Source of the DNA: an uncultured Eubacteriales bacterium
GTDB lineage: Bacteria; Bacillota; Clostridia; Oscillospirales; Acutalibacteraceae
Length of the DNA stretch: 6,790 nt
Direction of reading: 5' to 3'
NCBI GenBank assembly: GCA_934702115.1
Contig: CAKUYF010000052.1
Coordinates: forward strand, 1 to 6,790
A program made the position numbers and the translations under genes. Shown in pieces: positions 1 to 4,917 of this stretch. The notes beneath the pieces were generated by a model. It made no database searches and had not been told where the DNA came from. It saw only the letters and a program-made list of their open reading frames with translations. The number at the start of each line of letters is the position of its first letter. Position 1 is the stretch's first letter.

Positions 1-533
1 CTTCAGATTTACCTCCCATTTCCAAACAAATCAATTTGATTAAAAAGTTGAAACCTAACACTCAAAATATAGGAATTTTATTTTCACTAAAAGAAATAAA
101 CTCTAAGTATCAAGCTGATATAGCAATCAAAGAAGCTGAAAAAATAGGACTTAAATCACAAGTTTTTAATTTTTCACAGACTTCTGAGATTCAACAAGTA
201 GTTGAATCGATGGTGGGAAAGGTAGATGCAATATATACTCCTACGGACAACATGGTTGCCTCGAATATGGAACTCATTTCAAATATAGCAACGGAGTACG
301 GTATACCAATAATTTGTAGTGATGTTAACTTAATTTCCAAGGGAGCAGTTGGTACCTTCGGAATAGATTATTTTGAATTAGGTAAGCTCACAGCGTCCCA
401 AGCAATGAAGATTTTGAAAGGAGAACAAGTACCTCATAACATGCCAATCGAGTACTTGGAAAATTCAAGACTTTGCCTAAATGAGGAGCTTATAAAAAAA
501 CTGAATTTAAATTTTGATATACAACCGAATTAA
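1..533 (+). CDS. ABC transporter substrate-binding protein, TrpX/ABC_sub_bind family (5'-truncated)
   Basis: This is the C-terminal part of an extracytoplasmic solute-binding protein that would deliver a small ligand, by family precedent often an aromatic amino acid, to an ABC importer. The frame is open from base 3 to the TAA at 531-533, giving 176 residues. A TTG at 36 is only an internal codon: the residues before it (SDLPPISKQINLIKKL) continue the typical 'lobe hinge' text of the family, so the true start and the expected lipoprotein signal lie upstream of the window. Recognisable pieces are NIGILFS, the start of the second Rossmann-like lobe; a Val-Asp-Ala-Ile-Tyr-Thr-Pro-Thr-Asp-Asn stretch; GIPIICSD; and the hallmark GTFGIDYFELGKLTASQA near the C terminus. 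In TrpXYZ-type loci the permease and ATPase genes usually follow the binding protein. Here the next gene is unrelated and has its own promoter, so the partners must be upstream or elsewhere. The ligand cannot be told from this fragment. Confidence 0.88.
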   Translation, partial: SDLPPISKQINLIKKLKPNTQNIGILFSLKEINSKYQADIAIKEAEKIGLKSQVFNFSQTSEIQQVVESMVGKVDAIYTPTDNMVASNMELISNIATEYGIPIICSDVNLISKGAVGTFGIDYFELGKLTASQAMKILKGEQVPHNMPIEYLENSRLCLNEELIKKLNLNFDIQPN

Positions 534-608
534 AGTCAAGTTTAACTAAAATATTTGAGCGAATATCAGTGAACATTATTTTTAAATGTGTAAAAATTAT
601 TAATTATG

Positions 609-636
609 TTGATATTTTGTTTTTATATGATATAAT
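609..636 (+). promoter_or_regulatory. Sigma-A type promoter of the GG-leader peptide gene
   Basis: The -35 box TTGATA (609-614) and a perfect -10 box TATAAT (631-636) are separated by 16 bp. Transcription would begin near 643, about 56 nt before the ATG at 699. No convincing terminator is seen between the upstream binding-protein gene (stop at 533) and this promoter, so some read-through is possible. The strong boxes nevertheless argue for independent expression of the small gene. Confidence 0.72.
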
Positions 637-641
637 AAATT

Positions 642-670
642 TAGCAATGTATATATAAATTACATTGCTA
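642..670. repeat. Perfect 10-bp inverted repeat at the transcription start (operator or 5' mRNA hairpin)
   Basis: TAGCAATGTA (642-651) is followed after 9 nt by its exact reverse complement TACATTGCTA (661-670). The left arm begins about 6 bp after the -10 box, so the element covers the predicted transcription start. It could be a dimeric repressor operator, or a stem-loop at the extreme 5' end of the mRNA. It has no T-run after it and so does not look like a terminator. It ends 14 nt before the AAGGAGG ribosome binding site (685-691) and leaves that site free. Confidence 0.7.
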
Positions 671-698
671 TAGGATTTTTATATAAGGAGGAATTTAC

Positions 699-986
699 AT
701 GAAAATGGATGAAAAAAGCTTGGACCAAGTATCTGGTGGGTTTAAAACAGTTGAACTGAAAGATGGAAGTTTTGCAATAGTTGCAGACAGTGCAGAAGTA
801 TATAGTTCTGCCGAAGAAGCAAAAAAGGCTATTGCTGAATTAGAAAAAGATTATCAGTTCAGAGGCTTTGGATTCCACCATAAGGGGCATCATGGACCTC
901 ACGATAGACCTCACCATGGACCTTTTCAGGGACCTTCAGAAAGGGATCCTTCAGGAATAGTACAATTTCCACACATAGATCAATAA
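699..986 (+). CDS. Small double-glycine-leader peptide with His/Gly/Pro-rich tail, function unknown
   Basis: This 95-residue protein opens with MKMDEKSLDQVSGG. Leu8, Val11 and Gly13-Gly14 fall at -7, -4, -2 and -1, the pattern of bacteriocin-type leaders cut by ABC transporters with a C39 peptidase domain. Cleavage after Gly14 would release an 81-residue product. Residues 15-52 look foldable: a short strand-like stretch (FAIVADS) and then an amphipathic Ala/Glu/Lys helix (about 37-50). Residues 54-84 are rich in His, Gly, Pro and Phe, including HHKGHHGPHDRPHHGPFQGP (60-79). Seven of the eight histidines lie at 60-73, which suggests metal binding or a low-complexity secreted tail. There is no cysteine, so lanthionine, sactipeptide and disulfide chemistry are excluded. 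The start is supported by AAGGAGG at 685-691, 7 nt before the ATG; the ATG at codon 3 is less well spaced. It sits alone between its own promoter and a hairpin, with no exporter, maturase or immunity gene in the window. It may be a bacteriocin-like or signalling peptide, or a secreted metal-binding peptide. The coding call is strong; the role is open. Confidence 0.8.
   Translation: MKMDEKSLDQVSGGFKTVELKDGSFAIVADSAEVYSSAEEAKKAIAELEKDYQFRGFGFHHKGHHGPHDRPHHGPFQGPSERDPSGIVQFPHIDQ
888..935 (+). repeat. Four imperfect 12-bp tandem repeats encoding (X-X-Gly/Arg-Pro)4
   Basis: Four in-frame 12-bp units begin at 888, 900, 912 and 924 and encode HHGP, HDRP, HHGP and FQGP (residues 64-79 of the small peptide). 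Each ends in GGACCT or AGACCT. Units 1 and 3 differ by one base (catcat versus caccat). A related GGATCCTTCAGG follows at 944-955, slightly out of register (RDPSG). The pattern suggests growth of the tail by short tandem duplication and predicts length variation between strains. Confidence 0.75.
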
Positions 987-1005
987 CATAGTAAAAATAT
1001 AAGTA

Positions 1006-1039
1006 TACCGTTATCCGATATTTAAGTGGGATAACGGTA
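1006..1039. terminator. Shared hairpin between convergent genes, probable terminator
   Basis: TACCGTTATCC (1006-1016) pairs perfectly with GGATAACGGTA (1029-1039) around a 12-nt loop. It lies 19 nt after the peptide gene stop and 9 nt after the stop (in its own reading direction) of the minus-strand peptidase gene. On the minus strand the stem is followed by a U-rich stretch (read from 1005 down: acttatatttttac), so it fits best as the terminator of the peptidase gene. On the plus strand only a weak T-run (ctattt) follows, so termination of the peptide gene may be less efficient. Confidence 0.7.
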
Positions 1040-1048
1040 CCTATTTGG

Positions 1049-2422
1049 CTAGCTTACAAAATTTTTGGGATCTTTTCTAACTCCGTTTATTCTTACTTCG
1101 AAATGAAGATGAGGTCCGGTGGAATCGCCAGTGGAACCTACGAGCCCGATTTGTTCACCTTGTTTTACTTTTTGATTGACTTTTACAGTTACTTTTTTAC
1201 AGTGAGCATATAAAGTTTGGGTTCCATCTCCGTGGTTTATAATGATATGATTTCCGTATCCTTTATTTCCTAAGGAAACCTTTTCCACGGTTCCTTCTTT
1301 AGCTGCTAAAATATCAGTTCCCGCTACTCCTTTGCAAGCTATGTCCATTCCGTAGTGATATCCTTTATTTCGCGGTCCGAAAGGACTTGTAACCTTTTTT
1401 GTGAAAGGTACCGGCCATAAATATTCTTGAATCTTAGTACCTATTAAAAGTTTTTCCGGCTTTGGTTCACAGAGGGTTTTTCTTTCAATTTCTTCTCTAC
1501 TGATTTCTTTTCCGCCTTTATATACAAGACGATAAGTTACTTCTTCTAAGCCTGTACTTCCTTCTTGTGAAACTTCTTGATGACCTTTCATCAAATTTTC
1601 GTCTTCTTCGCATATAGTTTGGTAGGGGATTTCTTCTTTCAAATGCTCTAATAAGGTTAGTTTTACGTGTAGAATATCTTCACTTACTAGTACTTTTATA
1701 GTATCTCCTGGGAATATCGGATCCTCGTTCTTTTTACAGTTGATAGCCAGTAAGGTAGGAATATCCATATCAAATTTTTTTGCTATTTCTACGATGCTAT
1801 CTTCTTCTTTAACAGTATATGGAGTAGTTTTAAGTTTCTTGGAATTTAGAACCTCTTTAACTTTTTCTTTAGTTCGAATTTTTTCTTTTGAAAAAATTCC
1901 TTTTTTTATCTCTATTTTATCTTCAAATTCCGCTTCAGCCCCTGGAAAATCTGTTTTTTTTGATTCAAGTATTTCATTTAATGATGTTTGAATATTTTCT
2001 TCAGTATCAGTTATGGCTGTAAGATTATCATTTACATATATACCATATCCCGTTGAAAGAATTTCATTAGATTGCTCTACAATTTTGTCTTTTACTGTTT
2101 CGGGGTGCGTACAACATTCCTCGAAAGGTACAGGAGTGATTTTTAGTTTAGATTCTACAGTATGCACTTTAAACTTTTCACTTGGAAGAATCTGATTTCG
2201 TATCAAACGAGTAGCTTCTTCATATACTTTTCCGTCAGATACTGTGGCGATATGTTGACCGTTACATTCTAAAGATAAACCGTAGGTTTTAGTATTCCAA
2301 TAATAGACTGTAGTTGCAAATAAAGTAAATGCTGAGATAGGCAATATACTTTTTTTTAATATTGATTCTACAGAATTTTTTTTACCTTTCTTTTTTGCAT
2401 TTTTCAAGTCAGATACACGCAT
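1049..2422 (-). CDS. Membrane-anchored LysM-G5-M23 family metallopeptidase (peptidoglycan hydrolase)
   Basis: A 457-residue cell-surface protein predicted to cut peptide bonds in peptidoglycan. A Lys-rich cytoplasmic tail (8-24) precedes one membrane segment (about 25-42), with no lipobox, so the rest should face outward. Residues 48-79 and 126-156 look like two copies of a module with an Asn-Gly/Asp turn, of the kind found in clostridial M23 proteins. A LysM domain (201-246, YTVKEEDSIVEIAKKFD) and a G5-like domain (about 251-330) follow, both wall-binding types. The LytM/M23 domain (about 345-452) keeps all the key residues: His356 and Asp360 in HxxxD, His407 in LYAH, and His438/His440 in PHLHFE. 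His356, Asp360 and His440 should bind zinc; His407 and His438 are catalytic. An active enzyme is therefore expected. Eight cysteines outside the membrane segment are unusual for such a protein. The start at 2422 follows a GGGGGAAG-like ribosome binding site (complement of 2432-2439) about 10 nt away. It is a single-gene unit, divergent from aspS, with its own promoter. Confidence 0.9.
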   Translation of the reverse strand: MRVSDLKNAKKKGKKNSVESILKKSILPISAFTLFATTVYYWNTKTYGLSLECNGQHIATVSDGKVYEEATRLIRNQILPSEKFKVHTVESKLKITPVPFEECCTHPETVKDKIVEQSNEILSTGYGIYVNDNLTAITDTEENIQTSLNEILESKKTDFPGAEAEFEDKIEIKKGIFSKEKIRTKEKVKEVLNSKKLKTTPYTVKEEDSIVEIAKKFDMDIPTLLAINCKKNEDPIFPGDTIKVLVSEDILHVKLTLLEHLKEEIPYQTICEEDENLMKGHQEVSQEGSTGLEEVTYRLVYKGGKEISREEIERKTLCEPKPEKLLIGTKIQEYLWPVPFTKKVTSPFGPRNKGYHYGMDIACKGVAGTDILAAKEGTVEKVSLGNKGYGNHIIINHGDGTQTLYAHCKKVTVKVNQKVKQGEQIGLVGSTGDSTGPHLHFEVRINGVRKDPKNFVS

Positions 2423-2475
2423 TTATTTAAACTTCCCCCAATACATTTTACTCACTGCGATAAATTTTAAAGCTG

Positions 2476-2500
2476 ATGTTTTATTACACAAATAAAACAT
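2476..2500. repeat. Perfect 10-bp inverted repeat in the peptidase gene 5' leader
   Basis: ATGTTTTATT (2476-2485) and AATAAAACAT (2491-2500) are exact reverse complements around the 5-nt spacer ACACA. A flanking pair, ATTTTAAA (2464-2471) and TTTAAAAT (2500-2507), could lengthen the structure, sharing one base with the inner arm. On the minus strand it begins about 16 nt after the predicted transcription start, and it ends well before the ribosome binding site. It could be an operator or an mRNA stem-loop. Its sequence is unrelated to the repeat at 642-670. Confidence 0.55.
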
Positions 2501-2522
2501 TTAAAATATAACTTCTTAATTA

Positions 2523-2550
2523 ATTATAACAAAAAATTACAAATAATCAA
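2523..2550 (-). promoter_or_regulatory. Promoter of the M23 peptidase gene
   Basis: Read on the minus strand, a -35 box TTGATT (complement of 2545-2550) and a perfect -10 box TATAAT (complement of 2523-2528) are separated by 16 bp. Transcription would start near 2516 and give a leader of about 94 nt before the ATG at 2422. Confidence 0.6.
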
Positions 2551-2639
2551 CAAATGGATTTCAACTTTGTATAAAGTGTACTTAATATTTTTTATATAAA
2601 TTTTTATTATGTCAAAAATTGATCTAAAATAAGGAAGAG

Positions 2640-2668
2640 TTGAAGATCAAAATATAGAATGCTATAAT
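2640..2668 (+). promoter_or_regulatory. Main predicted promoter (P1) of the aspS-gatCAB operon
   Basis: TTGAAG (2640-2645) and TATAAT (2663-2668) are separated by 17 bp, the ideal spacing. Transcription would start near 2675, leaving an untranslated leader of about 128 nt before aspS. No other strong promoter is seen until gatB, so this should drive the whole cluster. Confidence 0.68.
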
Positions 2669-2690
2669 AGTTTTGTATTTAATAGTAGAG

Positions 2691-2708
2691 ATAAAATGTA
2701 AATTTTAT
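2691..2708 (+). repeat. AU-only stem-loop followed by a T-rich stretch in the aspS leader
   Basis: ATAAAAT (2691-2697) and ATTTTAT (2702-2708) are exact complements around GTAA; G-U and A-U pairs at 2690/2709 and 2689/2710 could add two base pairs. The run ttattattttta follows directly. The shape recalls an attenuator, but a stem without G-C pairs should be weak, so it may only reflect base composition. Confidence 0.3.
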
Positions 2709-2732
2709 TTATTATTTTTACCCATTTAAAGC

Positions 2733-2738
2733 TATAAT
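2733..2738 (+). promoter_or_regulatory. Possible second -10 box (P2) for aspS
   Basis: A second perfect TATAAT in nearly the same local context as P1 (GCTATAATA) lies 65 bp before the aspS ATG. The sequence 17 bp upstream is only an AT-rich, poor -35 match, and there is no extended TG motif. A weak or activator-dependent start near 2745 is possible. Confidence 0.3.
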
Positions 2739-2741
2739 AAG

Positions 2742-2760
2742 CTTAGATCCATTATCTAAG
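2742..2760 (+). repeat. 7-bp hairpin in the aspS leader
   Basis: CTTAGAT (2742-2748) and ATCTAAG (2754-2760) pair perfectly around CCATT. The next bases are taatgataaaaa, so this is not an intrinsic terminator. It sits at the predicted P2 start and about 43 nt before the aspS start codon. It may be an operator or a leader stem-loop. Confidence 0.4.
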
Positions 2761-2802
2761 TAATGATAAAAATTTAATTCTAAGGGAAGAAGGAACAACA
2801 GT

Positions 2803-4554
2803 ATGAACTATGAAAATCAATATCGAACTGAATACTGCGAAGCGGTAACCGAGAGTATGGTAGGTCAAAATGTGAAAGTAGCGGGGTGGGTTGAAAATAT
2901 CAGAGATCACGGCGGTATAACTTTTATTGATTTAAGAGATCACTCGGGAAATGTACAAGTTGTAGTTAATGATTTTAAAATGCTTAAAAACATTACTAAA
3001 GAAAGTGCTATTTCGGTTTACGGAAAAGTATTGAGGCGCTCTGAAGAAAACATAAACCATAAAATTAAAACGGGAAGTATAGAAATTAAGTGTGAAAGTG
3101 TTTCGGTAGAGGGAAAGTGTACGGCAATGCTTCCATTTGAAATCACAAGTTCTACTGAAACCAAAGAAGAATTAAGATTAAAGTATCGTTTCTTAGATCT
3201 TAGAAATAAAAAAATGCATCAGAATATAGTACTCCGCTCAGAAATTTTGAACTTTTTGAGAAATAAAATGCATGATTTGGGATTTACAGAAATACAAACG
3301 CCTCTTCTTTCTGCTTCTTCTCCTGAGGGAGCAAGAGATTATCTTATACCCAGTAGGAAGCATCCGGGAAAATTTTATGCTCTTCCTCAAGCACCTCAAA
3401 TATTCAAGCAGCTTTTAATGGTTTCCGGATTTGACAGATACTTTCAAATTGCTCCATGCTTCCGTGATGAAGATGCTCGTGCAGATCGTTCACCTGGAGA
3501 ATTTTATCAGCTCGACTACGAATTATCTTTTGCTACTCAAGAAGATGTATTTAAAGTAACAGAAGAGGTAATATTCGACACATTTACGAAGTTTTCAAAA
3601 AAACAAGTTTCAAGTAAACCATTCGTGAAAATACCTTATTCTCAAGCTATGCTTGAATACGGAACGGATAAGCCTGATTTAAGAAATCCATTAAAGATAG
3701 TGGATGTCAGCGATATATTTGAGAATTCGGGATTTGCAGCTTTTGAAGGAAAAACAGTCAGAGCTATCACCGTGCCAAATTGTAGTGATAAGCCTCGTAA
3801 GTTTTTTGATAAAATGCAAGAATATTCCTTAGAAATAGGCATGAAAGGTCTAGGTTATATAAAAATAACTCCCGAATTTGAATTTACCGGTCCTATAAAT
3901 AAGTTTGTCCCAGCTGAAAAACGTGACTTACTTTCTAAAAGATGCGAAGCAACGCCGAGTTCCGTTATTTACTTTATTGCAGATAAAGAAAAAGCAGCAG
4001 CTAAGTTTGCAGGTCAAATCAGAACTGAACTTGGTAAAAGATTAGATTTAATTGATAAGGACAAATTTGAATTTTGCTTCATAGTGGATTTCCCAATGTA
4101 TGAAACTGATGAAGAAACCGGAAAAATAATTTTTACACATAATCCTTTTTCAATGCCTCAAGGAGGACTTGAAGCTCTTAAAAATAAAAATCCTTTAGAT
4201 GTGCTGGCTTATCAATATGATTTAGTATGTAATGGTATAGAGTTATCTTCAGGTGCAGTAAGAAATCATGATCCTGAAATTATGCTAAAAGCTTTTGAAA
4301 TTGCCGGATACTCTGAAAAGGACATCTTAGATAAATTTAGTGCACTTTATAATTCTTTTAAATACGGTGCACCTCCACATGCCGGTATGGCACCAGGTGT
4401 AGATCGCATGATAATGCTTCTTTTAGATGAAGAAAACATCCGTGAAGTAATAGCTTTTCCGATGAACAGCAATGCTCAAGATTTACTTTTGGGATCTCCT
4501 ACTACTGTTTCGGATTTGCAGCTTAAAGAAGTGCATATAAAATTAAAAAGTTAA
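2803..4554 (+). CDS. aspS: Aspartyl-tRNA synthetase, possibly non-discriminating
   Basis: A 583-residue class II synthetase, close to the usual bacterial length of about 590, which joins aspartate to tRNA in the cytoplasm using ATP. The N-terminal OB fold (about 20-105; VAGWVENIRDHGG) reads the anticodon. The catalytic core includes SPEGARDYLIPSR (173-185), QAPQ (196-199), motif 2 around FRDEDARADRSPGEFYQLDY (220-239) and motif 3 (about 521-540) with Gly532-Val-Asp-Arg535. The bacterial insertion (GAD) domain lies at about 290-410. All core parts are present and uninterrupted. Asp35-His36-Gly37-Gly38 has His where I recall discriminating enzymes such as E. coli's having Leu. The SPGEFYQLD motif 2 and the APGVDR motif 3 recall the alphaproteobacterial type more than the B. 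subtilis type. Both features, with gatCAB directly downstream, hint at an enzyme that also charges tRNA(Asn); however, EENIN at 81-85 looks more like the discriminating type. The start is supported by AAGGA at 2790-2794, 8 nt before the ATG. gatC follows after 23 nt. Confidence 0.95.
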   Translation: MNYENQYRTEYCEAVTESMVGQNVKVAGWVENIRDHGGITFIDLRDHSGNVQVVVNDFKMLKNITKESAISVYGKVLRRSEENINHKIKTGSIEIKCESVSVEGKCTAMLPFEITSSTETKEELRLKYRFLDLRNKKMHQNIVLRSEILNFLRNKMHDLGFTEIQTPLLSASSPEGARDYLIPSRKHPGKFYALPQAPQIFKQLLMVSGFDRYFQIAPCFRDEDARADRSPGEFYQLDYELSFATQEDVFKVTEEVIFDTFTKFSKKQVSSKPFVKIPYSQAMLEYGTDKPDLRNPLKIVDVSDIFENSGFAAFEGKTVRAITVPNCSDKPRKFFDKMQEYSLEIGMKGLGYIKITPEFEFTGPINKFVPAEKRDLLSKRCEATPSSVIYFIADKEKAAAKFAGQIRTELGKRLDLIDKDKFEFCFIVDFPMYETDEETGKIIFTHNPFSMPQGGLEALKNKNPLDVLAYQYDLVCNGIELSSGAVRNHDPEIMLKAFEIAGYSEKDILDKFSALYNSFKYGAPPHAGMAPGVDRMIMLLLDEENIREVIAFPMNSNAQDLLLGSPTTVSDLQLKEVHIKLKS

Positions 4555-4577
4555 AATATTTTTAGGAGGAATTAAAA

Positions 4578-4856
4578 GTGGTTACAAAAGAAGAAGTTTT
4601 GAATATAGCAAATCTTTCCAAGCTCTATTTAACTCCTGAAGAATTAGATGATGCTTTTGAAGAGATGAAAGGTATAGTTAAGTTTGTAAATCAGATAAAT
4701 GAGATACAGGATTTAAATGAGGAGATTAACTATACCGATGAACTTTCCAATGCTTTACGTGAAGATGAAATTATACAATCATTTCCAAGAAAAAAGATAC
4801 TTGAAAATGTAGACGGAGGGAAAGAGGGCTTTTTTTACTTAGAAAAATCTCAATAA
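4578..4856 (+). CDS. gatC: Asp-tRNA(Asn)/Glu-tRNA(Gln) amidotransferase subunit C
   Basis: A 92-residue GatC, about the normal family length. GatC wraps around GatA and GatB and stabilises the heterotrimer; it has no catalytic site. Family features visible are the N-terminal helix (EEVLNIANLSKLYLTPEEL), the middle VNQINEIQDLNEE, the conserved LREDEI (60-65) and the C-terminal GFFYLEKSQ, matching the usual 'Gly-Phe-Phe-x-Val-Pro' ending but with Leu-Glu in place of Val-Pro. Translation starts at GTG (4578), set by AGGAGG at 4564-4569, 8 nt upstream. It lies 23 nt after aspS and has no promoter or terminator of its own. Confidence 0.93.
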   Translation: MVTKEEVLNIANLSKLYLTPEELDDAFEEMKGIVKFVNQINEIQDLNEEINYTDELSNALREDEIIQSFPRKKILENVDGGKEGFFYLEKSQ

Positions 4857-4902
4857 TTTAACTTATAGATTGAAAAACTTAATTAACCAGAATGTAAAAC
4901 AA

Positions 4903-4910
4903 GAGGTGAG
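4903..4910 (+). promoter_or_regulatory. Ribosome binding site that fixes the gatA start at 4918
   Basis: GAGGTGAG (4903-4910) matches the anti-Shine-Dalgarno sequence well and lies 7 nt before the ATG at 4918. The frame is also open from a TTG at 4870, but nothing like a ribosome binding site precedes that codon, and the 16 extra residues (KNLINQNVKQEVRQK and so on) do not resemble GatA. Confidence 0.85.
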
Positions 4911-4917
4911 GCAAAAA

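Larger units (their letters stand above)
2423..2802. other. Divergent intergenic control region between the peptidase gene and aspS
   Basis: No credible gene is seen in these 380 bp; stops are dense in all frames, and the ATG at 2629 opens only seven codons. It holds the minus-strand promoter of the peptidase gene (2523-2550), one strong and one weak plus-strand promoter for aspS (2640-2668 and 2733-2738), and hairpins at 2476-2500, 2691-2708 and 2742-2760. A short palindrome, ACTTT-GTAT-AAAGT (2574-2587), lies just upstream of the peptidase -35 box and could be chance in such AT-rich DNA. No T-box motif was found. Confidence 0.7.

Noticed and set aside
36..38. TTG as the start of the solute-binding protein
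   Set aside because: The frame is open to the window edge and the preceding residues fit the family, so the codon is internal to a gene cut by the window.
541..600. Terminator after the solute-binding gene
   Set aside because: Only 5-bp AT-rich pairings were found (for example ACATT/AATGT at 573-589), too weak to support a call.
699..986. Lanthipeptide, sactipeptide or other cysteine-based RiPP precursor
   Set aside because: The peptide contains no cysteine, and no modifying enzyme gene is present in the window.
1740..2195. Two plus-strand open frames (1740-1991 and 2013-2195)
   Set aside because: They lie wholly inside the well-supported peptidase gene on the other strand, have no ribosome binding site, and their products resemble nothing I recognise.
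2669..2802. T-box riboswitch in the aspS leader
   Set aside because: There is no TGGNACCGCG-like antiterminator motif or strong terminator stem, and the leader is short.
3642..3842. Minus-strand open frame of 66 codons
   Set aside because: It is antisense to the core of aspS, with no start signals; it is a shadow of the aspS reading frame.
4870..4917. TTG start that would lengthen GatA by 16 residues
   Set aside because: No ribosome binding site precedes it, while the ATG at 4918 has GAGGTGAG 7 nt upstream and yields the normal GatA length and N terminus.
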